Of a stretch of 60,565 nucleotides of DNA, positions 1-7,812 are shown one piece after another. This DNA comes from Thiothrix sp. (GTDB lineage: Bacteria; Pseudomonadota; Gammaproteobacteria; Thiotrichales; Thiotrichaceae): positions 1 to 60,565 of the forward strand of contig JAGRJD010000018.1 in assembly GCA_020442915.1 (NCBI GenBank), given 5' to 3'. Within the stretch, counting starts at the first letter, position 1. The number at the start of each line of letters is the position of its first letter. The notes below the pieces were generated by a model, which saw only the letters and a program-made list of their open reading frames with translations, made no database searches and was not told the DNA's origin. The position numbers were made by a program, and so were the translations under genes.

Positions 1-189
1 GGCATCATGGCTTGCCGTCTTGCCGGTTTCCGCCTGGATGCGTGCCTCCGCCACCTTGACCTGATGGGGGTTTTCATCTACATACTGAATGAACTTCTCC
101 TGTTCACCGGGGAGGAATGTTGCTGGCCGACCACTGCGGGGTTTATCAAACAGCCCGACTATTCCCTGTGCTTCCCAGCCATGGACGGG
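1..189 (-). mobile_element. IS630-type transposase fragment, runs off window edge
   Basis: On the minus strand an open frame from about 189 down to base 1 encodes GWEAQGIVGLFDKPRSGRP followed by a charged helical stretch. The GL-x-D-x-PRSGRP signature is the linker after the N-terminal helix-turn-helix of IS630/Tc1-like transposases. An in-frame TGA lies at 190-192 and no start codon is visible, so the 5-prime end is missing. The other end is cut by the window edge, so I cannot say whether the catalytic DDE domain survives. The frame overlaps the adjoining InsA fragment by about 30 bases, which marks the junction of two different insertion elements. Confidence 0.6.
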
Positions 190-359
190 TCACTGATCTT
201 GTCCGTGCCCCCTGGCTTGTTGGCCTCATACCGGTACTCCAGCTGGAAACAGTGATGGCAATCACAGCATCGATACCGCTGGATGCCACTGCGGGCTTTT
301 CCATGACGGTAGACTTGCTCACCTTTGCAGGAGGGACACTGAACCAGAATGCTTGCCAT
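159..359 (-). pseudogene. IS1-family InsA N-terminal fragment
   Basis: The 66 residues starting at the ATG at 359 resemble the first two thirds of IS1 InsA: MAS, then CPSC and CxxC zinc-finger pairs (CPSCKG and CCDC), the GK-x-x-G-x-QRY-x-C core and a QL-x-Y-x-Y-x-A-x-x-PG segment, ending near K-I-S-D-x-x-M-x-G. The similarity stops where the IS630-type frame begins, and a TAG follows at 159-161. The HTH part of InsA and all of InsB are absent. It is a relic with no expected activity. Its 5-prime side (360-455) shows no recognisable IS1 terminal repeat. Confidence 0.6.
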
Positions 360-455
360 CAAGAACTTCACCGGAAAAAATGCTCATCCTACTTCAAGTG
401 TGGATTCAACTCATCTAAAACACGATCCTTTATCGGACGTTACGGAACAGTAACT

Positions 456-529
456 TGGAGCGGGTGAAGGGAATCGAACCCTCGTATGCAGCTTGGGAAG
501 CTGCCGTTCTACCATTGAACTACACCCGC
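456..529 (-). tRNA. tRNA-Gly (anticodon CCC)
   Basis: Read on the minus strand, the 74 bases fold as a full cloverleaf. The acceptor stem is GCGGGTG/CACCCGC, the D-arm contains AGTTCAATGGTAGAAC, and the anticodon stem GCAGC/GCTGC encloses the loop TTCCCAA, so the anticodon is CCC. The T-arm contains GGGTTCGATTCCC and CCA is encoded. It closely resembles enterobacterial tRNA-Gly(CCC). It is divergent from mutY, and its 3-prime end faces the transposase debris. Confidence 0.95.
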
Positions 530-592
530 AGGTGCTAGAATACACAAGCCGGCCATTGTAATCTTCCAGCCCCACAACGACAAGATGCCCGC

Positions 593-1633
593 ATGACAAA
601 TTTTGCCGAACGCGTACTGACATGGTACGACCAGCATGGCCGCAAACACCTGCCCTGGCAGCACAACCCGACGCCTTACCGGGTCTGGGTCTCTGAAATC
701 ATGCTGCAACAGACGCAGGTGGCTACCGTCATCCCCTATTACCAACGTTTCATGGCCAGTTTTCCGGACCTCCCCATGCTGGCCGCTGCCAGTACGGATC
801 AGGTACTGAAACACTGGGAAGGATTGGGGTATTACAGTCGTGCCCGCAACCTGCACCGCTGCGCGCAGGTTATCCGTGATCAGTATCAGGGCCGTTTTCC
901 CACCGACCGGGAAACGGTCATGAGCCTGCCCGGCATCGGACGCTCCACAGCCGGGGCCATGCTTTCGCTGGCGCTGGGGCAGAAACAGGCCATACTGGAT
1001 GGTAATGTCAAGCGGGTACTGGCACGCTACCACGCCATTGACGGCTATCCGGGCCAGAGCGCAGTACAACAGCGCTTGTGGCAGTATGCCGAACAGCACC
1101 TGCCGGACCAGCGCAATGCAGCCTATACCCAGGCCATGATGGACCTTGGAGCCCTGCTGTGCACGCGCAGCAAGCCTGCCTGCCTGCTGTGCCCGTTGCG
1201 GGATGGCTGTCAGGCCGCCCGGCAGGGCAATCCGCACGACTACCCCGGGCGCAAACCAGCCAGAATCCTGCCCGAAAAAAGCCGCTTTGCTCTGGTGCTG
1301 CGTAATCCGGCAGGTGAGATTCTGCTGGAACAGCGCCCACCGACCGGTATCTGGGGCGGGCTGTGGAGCTTTCCCGAATTTCCGGACCGGCAGCAGGCAC
1401 TGGCAGCACTGACGGCACAGCATCCCGTGGCCGACCTGCATGAGCTTCCTTTGCAGGTCCATCCCTTTTCCCACTACCGCCTGAAACTGCAGCCGTTGCT
1501 GGCGGATTTGGGCATGTCAGAGACAGGGATAATGGAAGCTGGCCGACAGCTCTGGTATAAAGCGGGCATCGAATTCGGTGGCGGCCTGTCCAGCGCCGCC
1601 CAGCAATTGTTGAAGCTATTGGAGAACCACTGA
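593..1633 (+). CDS. mutY: A/G-specific adenine DNA glycosylase MutY
   Basis: Removes adenine mispaired with 8-oxoguanine in base-excision repair. The 346 residues match the usual length. The helix-hairpin-helix LPGIGRSTAG lies at about 112-121. Catalytic residues are E35 (SEIMLQQTQ) and D136 (ILDGNVKR). The iron-sulfur loop C-x6-C-x2-C-x5-C (CTRSKPAC-LLC-PLRDGC) follows near residue 192. The C-terminal third is the Nudix-like 8-oxoG recognition domain (GGLWSFPEF). The stop overlaps the yggX start by one base (TGATG), so the two are translationally coupled, as in many gammaproteobacteria. Confidence 0.97.
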   Translation: MTNFAERVLTWYDQHGRKHLPWQHNPTPYRVWVSEIMLQQTQVATVIPYYQRFMASFPDLPMLAAASTDQVLKHWEGLGYYSRARNLHRCAQVIRDQYQGRFPTDRETVMSLPGIGRSTAGAMLSLALGQKQAILDGNVKRVLARYHAIDGYPGQSAVQQRLWQYAEQHLPDQRNAAYTQAMMDLGALLCTRSKPACLLCPLRDGCQAARQGNPHDYPGRKPARILPEKSRFALVLRNPAGEILLEQRPPTGIWGGLWSFPEFPDRQQALAALTAQHPVADLHELPLQVHPFSHYRLKLQPLLADLGMSETGIMEAGRQLWYKAGIEFGGGLSSAAQQLLKLLENH

Positions 1634-1899
1634 TGACCCGCATGGTGAACTGCGTCATTCTCAAGCGTGAAGCCGAAGGGCTGGCACGCCCGACCTACCC
1701 CGGCGACCTTGGCAGGCGCATTTTTGAAAACGTCTCTCAGGAAGCCTGGCAGCAGTGGCTGCGCCAGCAGACCATTCTGATGAACGAATACCGCCTCAGC
1801 CCCATCAATCCCAAGGATCGCAAGTTTCTGGAGCAGGAAATGGAGAAGTTCTTTTTCGGCAGCGGAGCTTCAACCGTGGAAAATTTCAAGCCGGTCTGA
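1633..1899 (+). CDS. yggX: Fe(2+)-trafficking protein YggX
   Basis: Small cytosolic protein linked to iron handling and protection of iron-sulfur clusters from oxidation. The 88-residue product has the family hallmarks: an N-terminal NC followed by LKREAEGL, then YPG-x-LG-x-RI and EAWQQWL with QT-x-L-x-NE, and the EQEMEKFFF C-terminal helix. It follows mutY with a one-base overlap. Pairing with MutY, an iron-sulfur repair enzyme for oxidative damage, is a widespread arrangement. Confidence 0.95.
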   Translation: MTRMVNCVILKREAEGLARPTYPGDLGRRIFENVSQEAWQQWLRQQTILMNEYRLSPINPKDRKFLEQEMEKFFFGSGASTVENFKPV

Positions 1900-1927
1900 A
1901 TCCTGCATTCACGGCAACCAGCTATTT

Positions 1928-2143
1928 ATGGAGCAGCCGATCACCGGTTTTCATACTGACGAAGAAAACGACTGGGTCGCCGAACTGGCGTGTGGACATT
2001 TTCAGCATGTCCGCCATCGCCCTCCCTGGTTCAATCGCCCCTGGGTTATCACGCCTGAAGGGCGCGCACGCATGCTGGGCCGGAAACTGGCCTGCCGCAA
2101 ATGTGATGAAGGTGCCCCGCCGGATCAGCAGGCACTGCCCTGA
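1928..2143 (+). CDS. DUF3565 domain-containing protein
   Basis: A 71-residue cytosolic protein with the DUF3565 pattern: a D-E-x-x-x-WVAEL-x-CGHFQHVRH core, PPW-x-NRPWV, a TPEGRARMLG stretch and a closing CRKCD. Cysteines and histidines (CGH, HVRH, C-x-x-C) suggest a small metal-binding fold; that part is inference and the function is unknown. It lies 28 bases after yggX on the same strand and probably shares its transcript. Confidence 0.85.
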   Translation: MEQPITGFHTDEENDWVAELACGHFQHVRHRPPWFNRPWVITPEGRARMLGRKLACRKCDEGAPPDQQALP

Positions 2144-2151
2144 AACGGGCA

Positions 2152-2784
2152 TTAATTGCTGGCTGTCTGGGTCCGGTTACGCGGCGACTTCCAGACAATG
2201 GCCCCCAGCATCCAGTCCGCCATTTTTTCCGGTGCCGGAGCAACGCCATCCGTCGATGCAGCAGCCTCATCCACACCCGGCGGTTTTTCAAACAGGTATA
2301 GAATATTGTGTGCATGCGGTGCATAACACATGACCTTGCCCCGCCACTCTTCCATACCGGGCACACAGCGTTCGGTATGGTCATAGGAATAGATATCGGC
2401 AAAACGGGTACCGATCCGGTGCCCCAGACCGTTACCCACCTTGTTGTCATGCACGATGATGGAGAAGATGTTCTGCTCCCTGGCATCCGGGTTGATGCTT
2501 AACAGGGGTTCAACTTCCTGCTTCACCGTAATGACAGGATACTTCTCGTCCTCCGTGAAACGGGTCTCTTCAGTGACATTGAAGTCCTGAAACGCCTGCC
2601 CGATCCGGACCAGATTGAACGGCGTAGTGGCATTCAAGGGACCGACACCATCCACCGACAGCATCATCAATGGCCGGCTGGCCGCCTCAATGCCGAGATC
2701 AACCCCGCTACCTTCATTGCAGCCAGCCAGACCACAGCCAAGCCCTGCACTCATGGCCAACACGAATACCGGTCTCATACCCAT
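2152..2784 (-). CDS. yfeY: YfeY-like lipoprotein (DUF1131)
   Basis: A 210-residue probable lipoprotein. The signal peptide ends in the lipobox LAGC with the cysteine at residue 22, followed by N-E, and no other membrane segment is seen. The mature part carries DUF1131 features, including a VDGVGPLN-x-x-T-x-FN start, a HDNKVGNGLG-x-R-IG-x-x-F block and a CVPG-x-E-x-x-GKVMC cysteine pair. E. coli YfeY is a sigma-E-dependent outer-membrane lipoprotein of unknown role. I see no sigma-E-type promoter here, but there is a TATAAT box upstream on this strand. The C-terminal tail is longer than the core and polar. Confidence 0.8.
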   Translation of the reverse strand: MGMRPVFVLAMSAGLGCGLAGCNEGSGVDLGIEAASRPLMMLSVDGVGPLNATTPFNLVRIGQAFQDFNVTEETRFTEDEKYPVITVKQEVEPLLSINPDAREQNIFSIIVHDNKVGNGLGHRIGTRFADIYSYDHTERCVPGMEEWRGKVMCYAPHAHNILYLFEKPPGVDEAAASTDGVAPAPEKMADWMLGAIVWKSPRNRTQTASN

Positions 2785-2857
2785 AAGCCCTTACTCAATT
2801 CGTCCTCGTTATCGTACCACTTATCTATTCTTCGTGGTGGCATTTCCTGTGCCCGGC

Positions 2858-2886
2858 ATTATAAGTATTTTTTGGGAAAAACATTA
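2858..2886 (-). promoter_or_regulatory. Possible sigma-70 promoter for the YfeY-like gene
   Basis: On the minus strand a perfect TATAAT lies at 2863-2858. The -35 region 17 bases further upstream is T-rich and a poor match to TTGACA. The predicted start lies about 70 bases before the gene's ATG. Only the -10 box supports the call. Confidence 0.4.
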
Positions 2887-3005
2887 TTTCATTCAATAAA
2901 ATCAATCAATTAAAGCCGAAAATCGCCGCTTGTCGGTTTTTTATTGCCTGTTGCCGACCCCGTACAGCCCATTCAGGCCAGATGCATCTATATATTTGGT
3001 GAACG

Positions 3006-3060
3006 CAGGATGAACGTCATCCTGATGTTCTCCACTATGGATTCCATACACTTGGAATCC
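3006..3060. repeat. Two perfect inverted repeats in the yfeY-exonuclease gap
   Basis: Within an AT-rich gap of about 480 bases (2785-3267) with no convincing gene, bases 3006-3024 form an 8-bp stem with a 3-base loop (CAGGATGA-ACG-TCATCCTG). Bases 3039-3060 form a 7-bp stem with an 8-base loop (GGATTCC/GGAATCC). A third weaker hairpin followed by T6 sits at 2912-2946. They may belong to a small RNA or a long leader. I recognise no known RNA family. Confidence 0.5.
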
Positions 3061-3186
3061 AGTTTTCCAATAGTAGAAATGCCCAACACACGCTTTTGCC
3101 GGAATAGAAAAAATCAGTTACACCTTACACCAACAGCGGACGCTCCCAAGCCAAAGGTATCAAGGCAAAAGCGCTTACAACACTCA

Positions 3187-3210
3187 CCGCCGCATCATGC
3201 GGCGGGTTTT
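3187..3210 (+). terminator. Rho-independent terminator before the exonuclease gene
   Basis: A perfect 7-bp GC stem CCGCCGC/GCGGCGG with loop ATCAT is followed by GTTTT. It ends 57 bases upstream of the exonuclease start, with no annotated gene on the plus strand before it. It therefore ends either an unannotated RNA made from the preceding gap or a premature leader transcript. Confidence 0.6.
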
Positions 3211-3267
3211 ACTCGGCTCTGCTTTCCAGTATTGTTGGACCCAATGCACAGGATCATCAATCGTGAA

Positions 3268-4155
3268 ATGAATCAGCCTGCCCCGGCTGCCGTCTGGCTG
3301 GTCGATGCCAGCATTTATGTGTTCCGGGCCTGGTTCGAGCGCTGCCCCCCACGTTATGACCGTCAGCATCACCCGGTCAATGCTGTACATGGCTTCCTGC
3401 GCTTTGTCTACCAGCTGCTGTCCACCGAAAAACCGACACATATCGCCTTTGCCTTTGATACCAGCCTGCAGGAGTCCGAACGTAAAAACCTGTATCCGGC
3501 CTATAAGGCCAACCGTGAGCCGGCTCCGGAAGCGCTGAAATACCAGTTCCAGCTCTGCCGTGATTTCATCAGTGCCCTGGGGCTGGTGCAGGCCAGCAGC
3601 ACCCGCTACGAAGCCGATGACCTGATCGGCAGCTGGGCCAGCCAGCAGCACCAGTCCGGCCAGCGCCTCATGATCATCAGCGGCGACAAGGACCTGACCC
3701 AGCTGGTGCGGGAGCATGACCTGTGGTGGGACTACGGGCGCCGCAGGCCTTACAATGCCGGTACCATCAAGAGCGAACTCGGCGTCTGGCCACAACAGGT
3801 GGCTGACCAGCTTGCCCTGGCCGGCGACCGCAGCGACAACATTCCCGGCGTGCCGGGCGTGGGCATGAGCACTGCGGCAAAGCTGCTGAAACACTTCGGC
3901 ACCTTGGAAAACCTGCTGGCCGACACCGATGCCATCGCCACCATGCAGATTCGCGGTGCCGTGCTGATCCGCGACCGGATACGGCAATACCGTGACACCA
4001 TTCTGCTGGCCCGCCAGTTGACCGGTATTCGTGACCATCTCGACGACCTGCCTTGCAACCTGGCACGTGGTTCCAAAAATCCGGCCCGGCTTGAGCACCT
4101 GTGCCGGCAACTGAATCTGGAGCTGTCACAGTACCGGAACTGGATGCAGGTATGA
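3268..4155 (+). CDS. 5'-3' exonuclease / flap endonuclease (Xni/ExoIX-like)
   Basis: A 295-residue stand-alone homologue of the DNA polymerase I 5'-3' nuclease domain, which cuts flap or primer structures. Visible motifs are the N-terminal V-D-A-S-I-Y-x-x-x-R, the acidic Y-E-A-D-D-LIG, SGDKDLTQLV, and the H3TH loop GDRSDNIPGVPGVGMSTAAKLL. It is longer than E. coli Xni (about 250 residues). The chosen ATG places translation 14 residues before the VDAS motif; an in-frame ATG at 3244 is an alternative, and neither has a strong ribosome site. There is no polymerase domain in the gene. Confidence 0.87.
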   Translation: MNQPAPAAVWLVDASIYVFRAWFERCPPRYDRQHHPVNAVHGFLRFVYQLLSTEKPTHIAFAFDTSLQESERKNLYPAYKANREPAPEALKYQFQLCRDFISALGLVQASSTRYEADDLIGSWASQQHQSGQRLMIISGDKDLTQLVREHDLWWDYGRRRPYNAGTIKSELGVWPQQVADQLALAGDRSDNIPGVPGVGMSTAAKLLKHFGTLENLLADTDAIATMQIRGAVLIRDRIRQYRDTILLARQLTGIRDHLDDLPCNLARGSKNPARLEHLCRQLNLELSQYRNWMQV

Positions 4156-4210
4156 TCCGGCCCGTGCCGCTTCCGGTTTTCCCGTCCCGCTACCCCAAAC
4201 AGGTACCCAC

Positions 4211-5419
4211 ATGCCAGGCTTGCCGGAACCACCAATGATCCTGATACTGATACTGTTCCTGCTGCTGTTCACCGGCAGGAGTCAGGCCGAAGAAACACAC
4301 CTCAGCAATCGGGAAGACTCGATTCCGGAGCGCACCGGACAACTGCGTATCGCCACCTTCAATGCCTGGCTCAACCGTGAGGCTCCCGGCCAGTTGCGCC
4401 AGGACCTTGCCGGCACCGACCAGCCCCAGATCCGCAAGGTGGCGGAAATCATCCAGCGCGTACAGCCGGATATCCTGCTGCTGAACGAGTTTGACTATGT
4501 TGCAGACGGATCGGCCCTGCGCCTGCTGCAGGCCAATTACCTGACCCGCAGCCAGAACGGAGCCACCCCCATCCAGTTTCCCCACACCTTCATTGCCCCC
4601 AGCAATACCGGCCTGCCCAGTGGTTTTGACCTGGACCGGGATGGCAAGGCCAGCGACATCAATGGTGATGCGCTCGGCTTCGGGGCATTTCCCGGCCAGT
4701 ACGGCATGGCACTGCTGTCACGCTTTCCCGTTGAAACCCGCAAGGTGCGCACATTCCAGACCTTCCTGTGGAAAGACATGCCAGGTGCCCTGCTACCGCT
4801 GGACCCGGACAGTGGCAAATCCTGGTACCGCCCGGAAGAGCTGGCCATTTTCCGGCTTTCGTCCAAAAGTCATTGGGACCTACCGCTGCAGATTGCCGGC
4901 AGAACCCTGCATGTGCTGGCCAGCCACCCGACCCCACCGGTATTTGATGGCCCCGAAGACCGCAACGGGCGGCGCAATCATGATGAAATCCGCTTCTGGC
5001 ACGACTACATCAATCCGGATCAGGCGGGTTACATTTATGATGACCACAAGCTCAGGGGCGGGCTGCCGGCGCAGCAGCCGTTCGTGATTCTGGGCGACAT
5101 GAACGCCTCGCCGCATGAGGGTGATGCTACCGGCAATCCCATGGGCAAACTGCTGCAGAATGACCGGATTCAGGGCCGCTTCACCCCGGAAAGCGAAGGG
5201 GCTCGCCAGTACAGCCCCGGCAATCCGTATGGCCCGAGCCAGACTGCCAGCTGGCGCCTGCGGGCTGATTATGTACTGCCCTCACGCACCGGGCTGCGCA
5301 TTGAGGCCGGGGCGGTGGTCTGGCCGGCCAGTGACGATCCGCTTTATCACCTGGTCGGCCCGGAACTGAAAAGCTCGGACCACCGTCTGGTGTGGCTGGA
5401 CCTGAGCTTTGAAAAGTGA
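4211..5419 (+). CDS. Secreted endonuclease/exonuclease/phosphatase family protein
   Basis: A 402-residue protein with a hydrophobic N-terminal signal (LILILFLLLF, cleavage likely after GRSQA), so probably periplasmic or exported. The EEP fold is marked by ATFNAWLN, the metal-binding glutamate in LLLNEFDY, the ILGDMNASP aspartate/asparagine pair and the C-terminal SSDHRLVWLD histidine. Substrate (nucleic acid, phospholipid or sugar phosphate) cannot be told from sequence. AGGTA nine bases before the ATG supports this start; a second ATG at 4235 also keeps the signal peptide. It is convergent with yheS, with 30 bases between the stops. Confidence 0.85.
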   Translation: MPGLPEPPMILILILFLLLFTGRSQAEETHLSNREDSIPERTGQLRIATFNAWLNREAPGQLRQDLAGTDQPQIRKVAEIIQRVQPDILLLNEFDYVADGSALRLLQANYLTRSQNGATPIQFPHTFIAPSNTGLPSGFDLDRDGKASDINGDALGFGAFPGQYGMALLSRFPVETRKVRTFQTFLWKDMPGALLPLDPDSGKSWYRPEELAIFRLSSKSHWDLPLQIAGRTLHVLASHPTPPVFDGPEDRNGRRNHDEIRFWHDYINPDQAGYIYDDHKLRGGLPAQQPFVILGDMNASPHEGDATGNPMGKLLQNDRIQGRFTPESEGARQYSPGNPYGPSQTASWRLRADYVLPSRTGLRIEAGAVVWPASDDPLYHLVGPELKSSDHRLVWLDLSFEK

Positions 5420-5449
5420 TCCGGCAGGCAGCACTCATCCCGCCGGTAC

Positions 5450-7357
5450 TCAACCACCCTCACGCTGCTGCGCACTTTCATAGGCATCCAGTGCTTCCAG
5501 CCAGTCTGTTTCCACCTGCTCCAGCTGGGTATCCAACCGGCTTTTATCCCGCAGCAGCGGCCTGAGCCTGTCCTTGCCGGCCTCGGCATACAGTGCCGGA
5601 TCGGCCAGCTGCTGTTCCAGTTGTTCCCGCCTGCGGTTGAGGTGCTCCAGGTCGCGTTCCAGCCGGTCCGCCTTCTGTTTCAGGGGCTGCAGCTGCCGGC
5701 GTTTTTCCGCTGCCTCCCGACGCTGGTCCCGGCGCCCGGCAGCGCTGTGCTCAGGGGTCGGTGCAGCACTTTCTCCCTTGCCGGCCTCCGCTTCACGCCG
5801 GAAACGGTTCTGCAGCCACAGCGCATAATCTTCCAGATCACCGTCAAAGGGCTGCACCCGGCCCGCATCCACCAGCAGCAGCTGATCAGTCACGGTCTTG
5901 AGCAGGTGACGATCATGCGAGACGATCACCATGGCCCCGGAAAAAGTCTGCAGGGCCATGCTCAACGCCAGCCGCATGTCCAGGTCCAGGTGGTTGGTGG
6001 GCTCATCCAGCAACAGCAGATTGGGACGCTGGTAGATCAGCAGGGCCAGGGCCAGCCGTGCCTTCTCCCCCCCGGAAAACGGGGCGACCGCTTCATCCAC
6101 ACGCTCGCCATGGAAAGCGAATCCACCCAAAAAATTGCGCAAATCCTGTTCGCGCGCCGGTTTGTCCAGGGCCCGCAGGTGCTGCAGTGGCGTATGTTCA
6201 GGGTTCAGCTGCTCCAGCTGATGCTGGGCAAAATAGCCGGTTTTCAGGTCCTGTGCCTGCCAGTACTCCCCTGCCTGTGCCGGCAGCTGTCCGGCCAGAA
6301 ACTTGATCAGGGTGGACTTGCCGGCACCGTTCGGACCGATCAGGCCGATGCGCTCACCGGGGAGAATCTGCAGCCGCACTCCGGCAATAATGGCCCGCTC
6401 CCCATAGCCGACACTGACAGCACTCATGTTCAGCAGCCGCTCCGGCAGTTTTTCCGGGTCGTAGAAGCGGAAACTGAAGGGCGAATCCACATGTGCCGGG
6501 GCAATCAGTTCCATGCGTTCCAGCGCCTTGAGCCGGCTCTGGGCCTGCCGGGCCTTGGTGGCCTGTGCCCGGAAGCGGTCGATGTACTGCTGCATGTGCT
6601 CGCGCTCACGCTTCTGCTTCTCGTAGGCCGACTGCTGCTGAGCCAGTTTTTCAGCCCGGACCCGCTCAAAAGCCGAATAATTCCCGCTGTAAAGGGTCAG
6701 GTGGCCCTGCTCGATATGGGCAACATGGGTACAGATGGCATCCAGAAACTCGCGGTCATGCGAAATCAGGATCAGGGTGCCACGATACCCCCTGAGCCAG
6801 TCCTGCAGCCAGATCACCGCGTCCAGATCGAGGTGGTTGGTGGGTTCGTCCAGCAACAGCAGGTCAGAACGGCACATCAGCGCCTGGGCCAGATTCAGGC
6901 GCATGCGCCAGCCGCCGGAAAAGCTGCTGACCGGACGGCTGATGGCTTCAGACCGGAATCCCAGTCCGTGCAGCAGGGTCGCAGCCCGGCTTTCTGCTGT
7001 ATAACCGTCAATGGCATCCAGGCGTGCATGCAATTCACCCAGCCGGGCACCTTCAGCCCCGGCAATCTGTGCCTGTAACCGGATGTACTCTTCATCGCCG
7101 AGCAGGGCATATTCCAGCGCCGTCTGTTCACTGGCAGGCGTTTCCTGCTGCACATGCGCCAGCACCCAGCCCGGTGGCCGGCTGAAACTGCCCTGATCTG
7201 GCGACAGCTCACCCCGGATCAGGGCGAACAGGCTGGATTTGCCCACCCCGTTTGCGCCCGTCAGGCCAACCTTCTGGCCGGGATGGATGCTGAGGGAGAC
7301 AGATTCGAGCAGGGGCCTGATGCCACGCCGCAGGGACAGATCAGAAAAAACCAGCAT
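5450..7357 (-). CDS. yheS: ABC-F ATPase YheS
   Basis: Cytosolic ABC-F protein of 635 residues, a ribosome-associated factor with no membrane domain. It has two ATPase cassettes: Walker A GANGVGKSS and GPNGAGKST, signatures FSGGWRMRL and FSGGEKARL, and LLLLDEPTNHLDLD Walker B blocks in both. Between them lies the charged linker (about 230-300) containing YIDRFRAQATKA-x-QAQSR-x-KALERME. The last 110 residues form an Arg/Gln/Glu-rich coiled coil. Near-colinear similarity to E. coli YheS separates it from Uup and EttA. It has its own short leader carrying an inverted repeat. Confidence 0.95.
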   Translation of the reverse strand: MLVFSDLSLRRGIRPLLESVSLSIHPGQKVGLTGANGVGKSSLFALIRGELSPDQGSFSRPPGWVLAHVQQETPASEQTALEYALLGDEEYIRLQAQIAGAEGARLGELHARLDAIDGYTAESRAATLLHGLGFRSEAISRPVSSFSGGWRMRLNLAQALMCRSDLLLLDEPTNHLDLDAVIWLQDWLRGYRGTLILISHDREFLDAICTHVAHIEQGHLTLYSGNYSAFERVRAEKLAQQQSAYEKQKREREHMQQYIDRFRAQATKARQAQSRLKALERMELIAPAHVDSPFSFRFYDPEKLPERLLNMSAVSVGYGERAIIAGVRLQILPGERIGLIGPNGAGKSTLIKFLAGQLPAQAGEYWQAQDLKTGYFAQHQLEQLNPEHTPLQHLRALDKPAREQDLRNFLGGFAFHGERVDEAVAPFSGGEKARLALALLIYQRPNLLLLDEPTNHLDLDMRLALSMALQTFSGAMVIVSHDRHLLKTVTDQLLLVDAGRVQPFDGDLEDYALWLQNRFRREAEAGKGESAAPTPEHSAAGRRDQRREAAEKRRQLQPLKQKADRLERDLEHLNRRREQLEQQLADPALYAEAGKDRLRPLLRDKSRLDTQLEQVETDWLEALDAYESAQQREGG

Positions 7358-7366
7358 GATACGGAC

Positions 7367-7396
7367 GGGTTAAAGCAGAAAACCGGCATTTAACCC
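7367..7396. repeat. Inverted repeat in the yheS leader
   Basis: GGGTTAAA and TTTAACCC form perfect 8-base arms separated by 14 bases, 10 bases upstream of the yheS start. It could be an operator or an RNA hairpin in the leader. No T-tract follows on either strand. Confidence 0.4.
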
Positions 7397-7530
7397 CAGC
7401 AACCGCTAAAGGGCAAGCAGGTTTTTGGCAACGCCTCCCGCGCTTCATGAACATTTTGTGGCTTTCATGCGACTGACTGTCAGCCCTTCACAACAGACTT
7501 CAGACACCAGAAAAACAGCCCGTTGAGATT

Positions 7531-7788
7531 ATGAACATGTCATCCAAATACAAAATCGTTCTGCCAATGTTTTTTGTTCTGCTGACCAGCACCGCCTCCA
7601 GCCGGGCCGAAACCGGCGACAATGACCCTCAGGTTCACAGCGTACGTCATTTTCCGGTTATTGTCCGCAATGAAACCATTGCTGCGGGTCTGTGCAAGAT
7701 TCATTTTGACAATGGCAAGACGCTGGAAGTGCGCTGCAACAACCAGCCGGGCCGCCCCGGTCCGGGTCAGACCCGTGCTACGCTTTAA
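7531..7788 (+). CDS. Small exported hypothetical protein
   Basis: An 85-residue protein with a clear signal peptide: basic N-terminus SSKYK, hydrophobic core IVLPMFFVLLTS, probable cleavage after SSRAE or nearby. The mature part of about 60 residues has two cysteines (GLCKIHF and VRCNN) that could form a disulfide and ends in a Gly/Pro/Arg-rich tail. A weak GAG site precedes the ATG; an in-frame ATG follows at codon 3. It stands alone between two minus-strand genes. I do not recognise a family. Confidence 0.5.
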   Translation: MNMSSKYKIVLPMFFVLLTSTASSRAETGDNDPQVHSVRHFPVIVRNETIAAGLCKIHFDNGKTLEVRCNNQPGRPGPGQTRATL

Positions 7789-7812
7789 GGCAGCGCAGCG
7801 CCACTCCGTCGT

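Noticed and set aside
5621..7078. A 485-codon plus-strand frame opposite yheS
   Set aside because: It mirrors the ABC-F gene and disappears outside its borders; a coding bias shadow.
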